A DNA stretch of 64,000 nucleotides from Diplolepis rosae (taxonomy: Eukaryota; Arthropoda; Insecta; Hymenoptera; Diplolepididae), in assembly GCA_030998225.1 (NCBI GenBank), contig JAPYXD010000701.1, positions 16,352,501 through 16,416,500 of the forward strand. The letters are read 5' to 3'. Of the stretch, positions 34,278-45,800 are shown in pieces (within the stretch, counting starts at the first letter, position 1; each line of letters starts with the position of its first letter). Below the pieces are notes generated by a model. That model saw only the letters and a program-made list of their open reading frames with translations, made no database searches and was not told the DNA's origin. Made by a program: the position numbers and the translations under genes.

Positions 34278-34988
34278 GGGGGTCTTCTACCTTGTTGGTT
34301 CAAAAAAATCGATTTTTTTTTGCATTTTTGTGGCCTAGAAGGTGCTAGAATTATAATCTTAAAAGGGTACTTTATAGCCCTGGCATCGCAGATTGATTGT
34401 ATGTAACTTTTCGTCCAAGATTAATACATGAATATCTTTAAATGCGATTTCCCAAAAGTTGCGTTTTTGTAACTGGTTGACATGATATCTCGAAAACTAA
34501 TTGATTGATTAATTGAAGTTATATATCAAAATTTGTGAAAAACATGTGCCTATCGTCTGACAGATGCTTTTTAGATTTTTTTTATTCAAACAATTTTTAC
34601 AGATGTTTTTAACCTCGAAAACATGAAAAAAAAAAAATTTTTTTTTTAAAGTTGACTGTTCTACGAAATTTTCAAATGTTGAAAATCCCATCTGTCTAAC
34701 GATAGCCAAGGTGATAAAAAAACTAAATCATTTTGATTTTTTTGTTTCAGACGATTTTTATGAGCTGAATTGTGTCAACCATTTGTGTGTGCATTTTTTG
34801 CAAGGGACACTTCAAGGTCAAGTCACGGTCAAATCAAAGACGGCAAATTTTCAGTAAAATTAGTGTTAAATGTATTTAAATAAACAAGTGGAATGCAACA
34901 AACCGCATCTCGATTGCGTTTTTAGTTTTCCGTTAACTAATATTCAAAAAACAGTGTCAAAAATGAAGCCACAAGGTAGAAGACCCCC
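34278..34988. repeat. TTAA-flanked MITE (711 bp) in Penelope 3' region
   Basis: TTAA at 34274-34277 and 34989-34992 flank inverted ends GGGGGTCTTCTACCTTGT / inverse. The first 16 or so bases pair exactly. The interior is AT-rich; a sequence near 34918 (GCGTTTTTAGTTTTCCGT) recurs at 46754 inside another inverted-repeat element. Confidence 0.75.
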
Positions 34989-35029
34989 TTAAGTTTTTGT
35001 ATTATATATAGATTTTAATCTTCATGAAG

Positions 35030-35084
35030 CTATCGGAGTGATGGCGAAACGTCGATGTAAATTATAATAAACATGGTCCGATAG
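35030..35084 (+). ncRNA. Hammerhead-ribozyme-like motif, degenerate
   Basis: Stem I is a perfect 8-bp pair (CTATCGGA at 35030-35037, TCCGATAG at 35077-35084). Between them lie GTGATGG (core CTGATGA changed at both ends), a collapsed stem II, GAAAC, and a 2-bp stem III with loop TCGA. The type I layout with a very short stem III is that of Penelope-associated hammerheads. Core changes make self-cleavage doubtful. Confidence 0.5.
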
Positions 35085-35120
35085 ATTCATACACACACTT
35101 TATGTGGCATCCCTTATTTG

Positions 35121-35344
35121 ATAACCTATCTCGGACGTAAAAAATTAATTGTTGTTAACAATTATTGATGTGGATTATTTAGAATATTTTAAAATATTCA
35201 AAATGTTTGTGGAGTATTTGTAAAAATGAATTAGTAACTTCGTTTTGCATTAAATTCACGCAAATTCCAGTAATAACACTGTATTCATTCTTTGATGATT
35301 ACTTTTTACACAATTTAATACGCTTAGACGAAATTATCTAAAAT
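35121..35344. other. AT-rich spacer
   Basis: No frame or repeat seen. Confidence 0.35.
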
Positions 35345-36212
35345 CCCTGCTTATAATAACCGTTAGAACCCGAAAGAAGCCTGTTCGAACATGGGTTTCT
35401 ACCTGGGTGTAAACGGAGTTGTACACGGTTTTTTCAGATGGCTCCTGCCCCGGGTTTTATCCGGTCTTAACAAGGGTTCTAAGGGGTTCTAAATGGATAC
35501 AAAAATTGTGCGACTATCGGGTTCTACACGGGTTGGAACAGATTGTACCCGACACTAAGAAGGGTTCTAAGTGGTTCAAAACATTGTGCGTCAATCAGGT
35601 TCTATATGGGTATCAAGCAGATTCTAAGAAGGACTTTAAAGGATTTTATCTGGGTTTTATGCTGGCCCTAAAATTGTTCCGCGTATATGGTCTTAAACGG
35701 TTGTTAAGCAGGTCGTTATCCGGCCCTAAGAAGGGTTCTGTATGTCGATAACAGGGTTCTATACGGAACCAAACATTGTTACGTTATGCCCTTTTAGAGA
35801 CGCAGGCAGCACTTAACCAAATTTGTCAGTCTATGTCCTCGCTATAACCCTTTTAGACCCTGTTAGACGCCCATACCTGCAATTCGAGAGATCTCTTATA
35901 GAACCACGATAGACCCGTTTAAACACCCAAAGTGTACTTTGGAAGAATAATTTTCATATAATAATCTCGGACGGTAGCCAGGTATACCCTGTTAGGTCCC
36001 GTTTTCCAATTAAAATAATATAATTTGAGTACCAATTACCCATGTAGAACTCGCTTACACCCGGATATCATTCCACAATTATGTTATAATTTCCCAGCAG
36101 AACTCAGGTAGGTCCGGATAAAGTGCCAGAGCTTATGATGGGAACCTACCCGGGTTCTAAATGGCGTTTTACCCGATTCCAACCATGGTTATAACGGTTT
36201 TTTTAAGCAGGG
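35345..36212. mobile_element. Novel TIR element with internal repeats, copy 1
   Basis: The ends are inverted: CCCTGCTTATAATAACCGTT at left, AACGGTTTTTTTAAGCAGGG at right. The interior is built from short GGGTTCTA / TAGAACCC-like phrases. One part (about 35770-35950) corresponds, in inverse orientation, to the ~125-bp unit repeated five times in copy 3 (58029-59225). No transposase is encoded; the 110-codon frame at 35419-35751 only reflects the phrase pattern. Copy 2 is at 43034-44589. Confidence 0.7.
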
Positions 36213-37216
36213 ATGGCTCATTTACAATTCACGATATGAAATTACTCGCTCAGGATAGGAACGGATGGAGAAGTGCATGAAAGCAATCCCAGCACTGCTG
36301 AATATAACAACAACCAGTATCACTTCAGGCAGTCCTTAATCGATAGCTTGTCCGAAATCGACTTGTTGAGACGGTCAGGAATATTAAGGATCTCAAGGAG
36401 ATGCGGCTTTTGAGTGGACCTACGGCTTAGAGTGGGTTCCGAACCACTTTTCGCGTTCAATTATGTTCGAATGTTCGTTCTACTTCCTTGTGCGTGTCGT
36501 TGCTTCTTCTTCTTGTTCTTCTTGTTCTTCTTGTACTTCTTCTTGTTCTTCTTGTTCTTCTTCTTCTATGGCCTTTGTGAGCTCTTTCGCTATCAAGACT
36601 TCTTTGCAAAAAGTCTCGAAAGCGGGGTATTTTTCCTTACTAAGTAAATCTCGTTCAACAATTTCGTCGCTGTTTATTTGTCTTTTAGATTCATGCCACA
36701 GTGGGAACTGTTTCTCACCACATAATGTGGTAATACTGTACACTTATCGTGGGGTTAATTTAACAATACGCTGAACCACTTCGAGCACCACGGATGTAGG
36801 TATCATGGAGCTGCAAAATTGCCACCGTGGCGATAACATAAAAAAAAAATAATCATAGAATTGATAGATTCCAAGAGGTTGATTCAACTTTGAAAAAAAA
36901 TGTGCAAGGTGAAGCTTGTTTGAAGCTTAAGATCTAAATTAACCTATAAACTATATTAATAGAAATTAGAGAAAGATACATTTTAAATCAATTGTTTATT
37001 TCTCAATAACCTAGAAAATCAAATGCCTTGGAAGTAAGTATATGCCGACTCTTGAATAGATAAGATAAGGGGTAATACTTAATTTATACTTGAATATAAA
37101 GTTATCTTTAAAGTATAACTTTTGGAAAAAAAATTTGTATCCTTTCCAAAACCTTTCATCATAAAATGATGTTTCTCAAAGATTCCTCTTTTAAATAAGA
37201 ATTCCTATTTTATTAA
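36213..37216. other. Unassigned; acidic ORF over a (GAA)n microsatellite
   Basis: On the minus strand an 87-codon frame (36480-36743) starts with a mixed sequence (FPLWHESKRQINSDEIVERD) and ends in a run of Glu and Gln made by a CTT/CTG-type triplet repeat at 36505-36570. I do not recognise the protein. There is no splice or promoter evidence. The remainder is AT-rich. Confidence 0.35.
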
Positions 37217-37987
37217 AGGGGGAGGGTCTCTAAGGCCGGTTTTTGGCCCAATTTAGATTTGGCCCAAAAAATTCCTACATTATCTACTAACAATAAGAAG
37301 TCAATTACGCACTAACCGAACTACCCCCAGCCCCCCTATTCACCTCGAGCACCCCTTTAAAAAATGAAAACTTTACCGCTTCTATGCAGTGTTTTTGGGA
37401 AAAAACCCAATAAAAAATTCCAGAAAAATACATATATAGGTTTTTGGGGTCACTGATTTTGAATCCGAGGTCCGTCGACCTCCATCATATCAGTTTCAAG
37501 GTCATTTGAAGGTCAGAATGTAAAAAACCGGATGAAAAAATTCAAAAAAAAATACATATATATAATTTTTTGGGATCGCTAAATCCGAAGGGGTTTATTT
37601 AACAGTTCAAGGATACGATGGAGGTCAACGGACCTTAGATTCGAAATCAGCGACCCCAAAAACCTATGTATGTTTTTTTTTATTTTTTACATTCTGACCT
37701 TCAAATGACCTTGAATCTGATATGATGGAGGTCTACGGACCTCGGATTCGAAATCAGTGACCCCAAAAACCTATATATGTATTTTTCTGGAATTTTTTAT
37801 TGGGTTTTTTCCCAAAAACACTGCATAGAAGCGGTAAAGTTTTCATTTTTTAAAGGGGTGCTCGAGGTGAATAGGGGGGCTGGGGGTAGTTCGGTTAGTG
37901 CGTAATTGACTTCTTATTGTTAGTAGATAATGTAGGAATTTTTTCGAATTTTTTGTGTCAAAAACCGGCCTTAGAGACCCTCCCCCT
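37217..37987. repeat. Large foldback element, ~330-bp near-identical arms
   Basis: Starting at AGGGGGAGGGTCTCTAAGGC (37217), about 330 bp return inverted with very few differences, ending near 37987. The arms include GCACTAACCGAACTACCCCC and the 'TTTTTGGGGTCACTGATTT' block. The ~150-bp centre carries a third copy of part of the arm. No coding sequence. TTAA precedes the left end but not the right. Confidence 0.85.
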
Positions 37988-38229
37988 TCGAGATTCTAAG
38001 CAAATGCGGTCCCTGGCACTACACTATGGTCTGTAAGACACTATTTTTCAGACAAAAATTAGAAAGTCAGCTGGAAATTGTGAAACTCCCCTCTTTTTTC
38101 ACAGGACTCCCTACATAATGATGTACTATGTATTGATTAAAAAAATGAGTCGTTTCTAATCACCAGGGCTATATAAAAGGGAACTTGGGTAACATAAAAT
38201 TGCTAATGAGTATATTTTGAGCCTTGGCA
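37988..38229. other. Spacer
   Basis: No frame or repeat seen. Confidence 0.35.
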
Positions 38230-38985
38230 ACGCTGATCGTTCTCAGGTGCCATCTGACATTTGCACTGGAAAATTTGACATTTTTAACCATAACTACCTT
38301 TAGAACGTTTTGTCAATTGAGCGTTATTTATGTTGTTTACAGTGACTTGAAAATTGTGTCTCAGCAAAAAAATGGAATTAACTCTTGAAAATTTTCATGC
38401 GATGATTTATTACGACTTTCGACGTGGATTACCAAGACATAAATGCACTGATAAATTTATTACCACTTTTGGCGATGAAACCCCATCCTATGCCACTGTG
38501 AAACGCTGGTATAACGAGTTTAATCGTGGCCACCATTTGCTCACCGACAAATTTCGTAAAGGTCTTTCAAAATCAGTTGCTGGGCCAGAAAACATTAATG
38601 CTGTGCAAAAACTGATAATACAAGATCGTCATGTGACATACTGTAAGATTTAGGCAACCTTAGGCATTAGTTCCACCAGCATATATAAAATATTGCATGA
38701 ACATTTAGCCGTGAAAAAGATTTGTTCTCGTTGGATCCCAATTAATTTGACAAAACTATGTTTTGGAGATGTCTCAAGCGGAATGGAAAAAATGCCATGA
38801 CACATGGTATATATAAATAGTGCCCCTCGTACTATAAGTTTTCCTATCTTTATCAAGAGCAGTGAATAAGTGTTTACTATTAGATTATTTTTGATGCCTA
38901 ACAACAAGACTCTATCATTCTTTTTGGATCATGCTTAAGATATAAAATTCTTAAGATTTCCCGACGCTAAGAACGATCAGATTCC
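38230..38985 (+). mobile_element. Mariner fragment, N-terminal transposase only
   Basis: Transposase starts at ATG 38372 with MELTLENFHAMIYYDFRRGL, then TFGDETPSYATVKRWYNEFN and AGPENINAVQKLIIQDRHVT, which is the paired HTH region. A stop follows CKI near 38652; the frame resumes as ISSTSIYKILHEHLAVKKIC and SRWIPINLTK. The catalytic domain is absent. Possible TIRs share CTGATCGTTCT at about 38236 and its inverse at about 38972; limits are approximate. Confidence 0.75.
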
Positions 38986-39874
38986 TCAAAAAAATCAAGA
39001 CAAGGTCGGCTAAAATTATAGGTTGTAGATGTAACAATTATGGACGTGTTTTTAACAGTTATTGAAACTGAAAACCCTGAATTCTTGGAAAATTCTTCCA
39101 GAATTTCTATTTTGGTAATCATCGTAATTTATTTCGAGTGTAAAAAAATGACAATAAGAAAATAGAAAAATAAAACAATGAAATTAGAAAAAAGGAAAGA
39201 AACTCATAATTTGCCGGAAATGTTGAGTCTATCAAGCTCCACTTGAATAATTACAAATTATTGACGCCATAAAAAAATTGAAAAAAGCTAATAAAAGGCA
39301 AAGGATATTATAATTTATATTATATATATATATTATAATATATTATAATATATAATATTATTTTCTTTATGCATTGCATTTGCACATTGCACTCTCAAAG
39401 AAAAAATAGTCGTGGATAGGTTCTACAAATGCCTCAAAACAAAAACATTCGGTGACGAAGCGAAAGTCCATCAGAATAGTAGCGAGTTATGGCTTGGGTT
39501 GAGTGATCCTGTTGTGACAAGTTGGCTTGACTCGGCGCTAAGCACGCATGCAAAATTTAAACTTATTGTTTAACTTTAAACTGCTGACGACATAACTAAC
39601 ATTAATTTTTTTTGGCAAAAGAATCGGGTCTCTACGCCCATAGTGGACTATCATTAATTTTTGGATCAATTTTCAGTATTTATGCTTACGAATAAATCCA
39701 TGCCAACAGTTTTAAGTGATAACCTAAACGAATGATGAAATTTTATGAAAATCTGTGTTTGCGTTAGAATTTTATTTTAGTATGATGCAATGCCTTTCAC
39801 GCGTAAGATAATACTTAATATTTTTATACAGCTGCAAATAAAATTTTCTGGAATATCTTCATTAGTTACTGAAC
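38986..39874. other. SPH2 upstream region; AT palindromic tract
   Basis: AT-rich, no other gene seen. A TATATA/TATAAT palindromic tract at 39305-39362 is a simple repeat. The SPH2 promoter and 5' UTR should lie just before 39875; no clear TATA element stands out. Confidence 0.35.
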
Positions 39875-42800
39875 ATGAAAAGTTTAATTACTGTGACGAT
39901 GTGCATAATTTTAGCTTGCGCTTCTTCTGAAGGTAATTTCTAGTATATAATATACAATATATAATATATCTTATAATTAATTAAAATTTTAAGTTTAATA
40001 TGTCAATGATACATACGGGTCCCATAATTTTGTACATTGTCATCTATTTAAATAATCACATTGACTATCAATAAAGTTTTATCAAAAGGATAAAATAAAA
40101 AATTTTCATAAGACCATTTTATCAATTTAGTGGTGCGCTTAATTGGTAGAATTGAATTAATTTATCTTCAGTAAACTTAATTGGTAGAATTGAATTAATT
40201 TATCTTCAGTAAATTCGATAAATCATTGTCCTTTCTCTGAAATGTATTAGTATTTAATTCATCGCCTTGCTGTTCTATATAAGATGTCATGCTATCTTAA
40301 AATTTCTGCACTGTAAAGCATTTTCTCCAATATATATATATATATACTCACAAACCGATATATATATATCGGTTTGTGAGCTGGTGCAATGTCTTAAACA
40401 AATGTGCCTTTTTTCTTCAACAAATAAGCCGTTTTTTTGTGATTTCTTCTTTCAAATGATCCAATAATGTACAGTACTAGTCGCTGTTGATTGTTTTCCT
40501 TTTTTTCAAATAGCCGATAAACAATATGCCACTGGAATCTCAAAAATCAAAAGCCATATCCTTTCCAGCGAATTTTGTGTCTTTGCTCGCTTTGGTGCAG
40601 TTCCACCGGGTCCTACCCACTTTTTTGCTTGTTCTTTTGATTCTGGTGTGTAATAGTTGATCCATATTTCATCAATGGTCACTAATCGGCGCAAAAAATT
40701 GCTTAGATAACGGTTAAAATGGTCCAAACAACTTTTTCAATCACGAACTCGTTGGCGTTTTCAATCAATTGTTAGAAATCGCGGCACCCATTTTGAGGTA
40801 AGCTTTCTTATGCCCAAATCCTCAGCTCACTCATGCACTTTCACTTTTAGATCATCTAATACGATGTCATGGATTTTTTCAATGATCTCTGTAGTGATAA
40901 CGTATTTTGACCTTCCCGATCGTTCAGAATTATTTGTGCTTATACGATCTCCTTTAAATTTACCAAACACTTCTCAACCATTTGCCTCGATGGAGAAGAT
41001 TCCCCATAACATTTATCAAGCGACTGTTTCGTCTGCACGGTGTTATTGCCCATTAGGAAACAGTGTTTAATTAGCATACGAAATTCACTTTTTTCCATTT
41101 TATTGAAAAAATCAAAACTTGTTCGCATCTATCATATATAACTTTGAAAGAAAACAATTGAATGGGCTCAAATTCTGTCAGTTGTCGTCTGAGTGATTGT
41201 ACTTCATGGGAAAAATATGAAAATGTAATTTGTGGTGCCATCTCTGTGTCATATTACGGACTTATTGATCTCTCTATTACTGATCTAAATAAATGTCAAA
41301 TTTTGATAAATGAAGGATCCATGATCAAAAGGGGCTAACTCACATTTTCCAAATTTGCTAAGAAGACGGGAAAACATCCATATTTTGATACTACGTAAAT
41401 TTTCCGTTCTTGTTAACTGTATTAAAAAATCTATGATCTCAGCTATCTTATGTACTGGCAGTCTTCCATGACAATATCAAGGATTTTCTCCATCATTTTC
41501 GGCGTGATGACTCCATCTGGATGTCCGGAACACACTTTATTTTTGATTGATGTTCAGCCACGTTTGGATTCATTAATTCAAAAGTAAATGGTCTTCAATA
41601 CTAGAACAAAGTCCCTGTGGACATCGAAAAACTTGGCTTTCACGTTCGGAGCCATTCACTTTTTCCAACAGAAATGTTCTATCACTACATAAAACTCATT
41701 TTTTCCCATTCTCACGACAAAATCTTGAAATGTCTATTAAGCGTAAAGTTATCGCTTTTGACTAAAACTTTGTATAATATTATCTAAAGAGTGCCACTGA
41801 CTCGTAGTATGACACAGAGTGAATTGCGACAGCCACTTCTCGGTTTACCATACTTATCGAACAGTCCTCATATGTACTCTAATAAACTCATTTGTATTCC
41901 GAGCTCTTGTGTTTCTGCTTTCTTTGTAAAAATAACAAAAATCTTTTTTTTATACCCACGTGGGAAATGCAATTCTGGGGCCCTGGCGCGAAACAGCAAA
42001 AATTATCCATGATGAGTCCGTGTGATAAAACTTACTTTTCCACACAAGTGACGGGAAACTTTGGAAATATTCGAATTCCAACCTCAACTTTTAGTTTACC
42101 GTGCTCTTCATAAGAGAAATGCTTTGTACTTATTGTTGTAGTGGTTGCATCAACTAATCGTGGGACCGATTATTTATTTCGTTTCGCGCCAGGCCCCAAA
42201 ATCGCATTCCCCTCCGCGGTATGTAAAGAAAAAAGTATGTTAACCGAATAGGAGATCTAGGAGATTCCCCACTTGGTTAACAATGTACTATTTAAAAAAA
42301 TTAAATAACCCCAGATAAGATTTATTTTTGTAATCAAATTGTTTGATTTGCTTCCAACAGAATCCAATTTGACAAAGTTAGAAGCCAAGATAACAAAAGA
42401 GGATGGAGAACTTATTGATTCATTGCCAAAAGGCGCTTTCGTTTCTTTATATTATAATTGTAATTTCATATGTGGGACGGTTTTTATCACTATAAGATAC
42501 ACCTTATTTCTTTCTGTGTGTACTTATAATATTCCTGCACCTCAGAACATCTCTATAATATCTTTTTCTGGTACCTCTTATCCTTTGAAGAATATTATTT
42601 ACAAGGACAAAAATAACGGAAGTATTGCACTTGCAGCCGTAAGTAATTTTATTAAAATGTAAAAATATATAGAAATTTATTTGTAAAAGAACATCAGTTT
42701 CAATTATATGAGCCATCACAACCGATAGGTCAAATATGTAGTTTTCTAAAAAAGATAATTGGCTTCAAGCCACATAAATTACTTTAATAAGCAAAATTGA

Positions 42801-45800
42801 AGGTATCAAAAGAAATCTTCCTCGGAGAATTTTAGCGACCACGGAAATTTTGTGGCCCATTTATTTATTAAATAAAATGGAATCACGTAAATTTTTTGAA
42901 GCGATTCTTAGCGCAAAGTCTCTGTAGGGCAAATCTCTTCTAAATCTGTCTTTGTAACCTAGTGTATACTGTTAACTTGGAATACATTTTCTTCCTACGA
43001 ACTATAAATTTGGAGAATGGGACTAAGGAATTACCGCTGCTTAAAAAACCGTTAAAACCTGGGTTGGAATCCGACAAGTCGCCATCTAAAACCAGGTAGG
43101 TTCCCCTATGGGCACCTACCCGGGTCTACCTGGGCCAAATATTAAAAACTGGCACTTTATTCGAGTCTTACTGGGTACAATAGAGAAATAATAATACCAT
43201 TAAGAAATCCTAGTCGGGCGTAAGTGCGTTGTATATGGCTATTTGGAAGTAGAAATTACGTTATTTAAATTGAAAAATGGGAGCATAGCAGGGTACAACT
43301 GAGTCCTGTCCGGGATTTGTATATAAAAATTGTTTTCCAAAGTGTGCTCTGGGTTTCTAGAAGGTTCTAGTGTGATTCTATCTGGAATCACTTGAAACGA
43401 AAGTCCGGGCGTCTCGTAGGGTCCAAACGGGTGCTAGCAGAGACATAGATCCAGAAATTGTTTTCAAGTGTGCTCTGGGCTTCTAGAAGGGTCTAGCGTG
43501 ATTCTAGCTACTAAAGAATTGATTAAAACTGAGATCCGTTTAGAATTCATTTGAACCCTTCTTAGTATCACATGATTCCCGGGTAGGACCCTTTTATAAA
43601 ATCCATCTACGTTCCCATATACCAGGTCTAGAAGTATGAAACCGGAATTTCCCTATAGATGGTGCTTGCCATCAGTTTAGGGACCGTACGACCGCTTCTG
43701 CAGCGCCATATTCTCCCTCTACCAGCTGAGAAAGATTTTCAGTAGACAACAACCCAAGTTCGATATACCAGTGTATTTACTACAAGCATCAACATGTTTT
43801 TTTGTTTTGCACTGGTTTTTTGTTAACACTTGAAGAAAACTGCTGCAGAATCGCATCGAATGCTTGTCGAAGCTTACGGTGAACATGCTCTTGGCAAAAC
43901 ACAGTGTTTCGAGTGGTTTAAAAAATTCAAAAGTGGTAATTTTTATGTGAGAAACGAAGATCATGGAAAACCACCGATAAAGTTCGAAAACTGGGATCAG
44001 AAGGGTGTTATCTATTATGAGCTGCTAAAACTTGGTGAAACTGTCAACACGAATCGCTACCAACAGCAAATGATCGATTTAAATCGAGCATTACAAGAAA
44101 AACCACCGGATTATCGAAGAAGGCAACAAAAAGACATTTTTCTTCTCGATAATGCCCCATCATACACAGCAAAACGGGTCAAGGAAACGCTCGAGACGTT
44201 CATTTGGGAAATACTGGCGTATGCCGCTTATTCTCCAGAGTTGGCTCCGTCGGATTACCATGTGTTCGCATCATTGGGTCACGCTCTCGCTGAACGACGA
44301 TTCACTTCGTACGAAAATGTACGAGAATGGCTGGATAACTGGTTTGATTTAAAAGACGAACAGTTTTATTGGCGTAGCATTCATCACCTTCCGGAGAGGT
44401 GGGAAAAATGTGTAAATAGCAATGGAGATTACTTTGAATAAAATATTTTTCATCATTATCATGCAACAGACATGTAACTTTTGCAAAAAAATTCCGGCTT
44501 CATACTTCTAGATCTGGTATACGTTCAAGTCGAAACCAGAGTTCTAATGGGGTTCTACCCGAGTTCCAACATTTTTTTTAAGCAGTGGAAATTACTACAT
44601 ATTTGACTTAGAGGACAAGAAAACGTAGTATTATTAAGGGATTTATACATATATAAGTTAGGTATTATTTCATATGAAAGTATTCGAAAATGATTTCATT
44701 TTATTTTTATTGAATAAAATTGAATTTTTTCAGCTGAAAAATGATGCTGATGTATTTCCGATTCAATTACCGCAACATATGATTGTTATTGATGATCCAG
44801 AGAATCCCGTTTCTGAATTTCTTATAATAAGATGGAGCCAGGTAAAGATAAGTAATCAGCAGAATATAATATTATTTCAATAATTATTGTCCCTCTTTTA
44901 ATACAGTTCTACAATGCTTTTGTCTTTCTCACCCAGATTGAGAAAAATAGATAGTACCGTTTGAAATCTTGGAAGTGTCAATATGGGATAGTAATCAGCA
45001 AATAGTGAAGTTGAATATCTAGGTTATAAGCCCTATAATTTAGATGTTAACTTTTAATATCTTGAATATTCAAACTTATCATCTAAGGCTGTACGACTTA
45101 ATTCTTTCGTGCCTGACTGTTTTCGCGGAGATAATAAACAAAATTAGTGTTTGATGTGGAGGATGAAGCGTTCCAGATGTGAAAAAAAAATTCCATAACT
45201 TTTCCTGTCTTTCAATAACCCCTTTGCATGAAAAACCACCCCCTAGGAGAAAAACAATTTGTTTTCTGACATGTGCGTTCGAAACTCATGCGAAAAATTT
45301 CTTCATTGTTTCAAATTAAGACGATTTGAAGTAATTAAAAAAAAGAATAGCACAAGTTTGGATCGGCCATTTTCATTTTTTAGGATATGACTTCATATTT
45401 GCAATATGGCATAATTTCTATTAATAAATAAAATTAGATGTTTTCGATAGATTTTCGCACGCTGAACACGAATCTAGGCTCAAAAGATGTCCATCTCGGA
45501 TAGTTTTTGAGAAAATGAAGGTTGAAACCCCCAAAAAGGCGTTTTTGGCCATTTTTGGATAACCGTGGGCTCTAAATCCGGAGTCCTAGAACCTTCTAAA
45601 ATGTCTCAAATTGAAGCTCGTCATTTCCCCTTTCGGCCCCAATAACACGAAGTGTGTACACTTGGCCGTTATTCTGAATTAGAGAGAACAAGAAATTTAA
45701 GGAAAACAAAAAAAAAATTATAACTTGGGATCCGTGCGATAAAATTTTATGAAATTCTACAGCTATATTTTAAATACTTTTCTACAAGTTCCAACATTGT

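Larger units (their letters stand above)
33838..35120 (+). mobile_element. Penelope-like element 3' region, carrying a MITE
   Basis: Non-coding sequence following the RT/GIY-YIG stop codon, interrupted by a TTAA MITE at 34278-34988. It ends with a hammerhead-like fold at 35030-35084 and a short tail. Penelope-like elements are known to carry such ribozyme motifs in their terminal repeats, which supports this as the element's 3' end. Confidence 0.65.
43034..44589. mobile_element. Novel TIR element with internal repeats, copy 2 (split by mariner)
   Basis: Left end CCGCTGCTTAAAAAACCGTT and right end TTTTTAAGCAGTGG are those of the family at 35345 and 58029, each with one change. A mariner sits at 43622-44517. 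The native part is about 660 bp and holds one and a half of the ~125-bp units (GTGTGCTCTGGGTTTCTAGA near 43350 and GTGTGCTCTGGGCTTCTAGA near 43470). It lies in SPH2 intron 2. No transposase. Confidence 0.72.

Noticed and set aside
35419..35751. 110-codon ORF
   Set aside because: It follows the repeated GGGTTCTA phrases of the TIR element; similar frames arise in copy 3 on the other strand.
39305..39362. Possible promoter TATA cluster upstream of SPH2
   Set aside because: It is an extended AT palindromic simple repeat more than 500 bp from the start codon.
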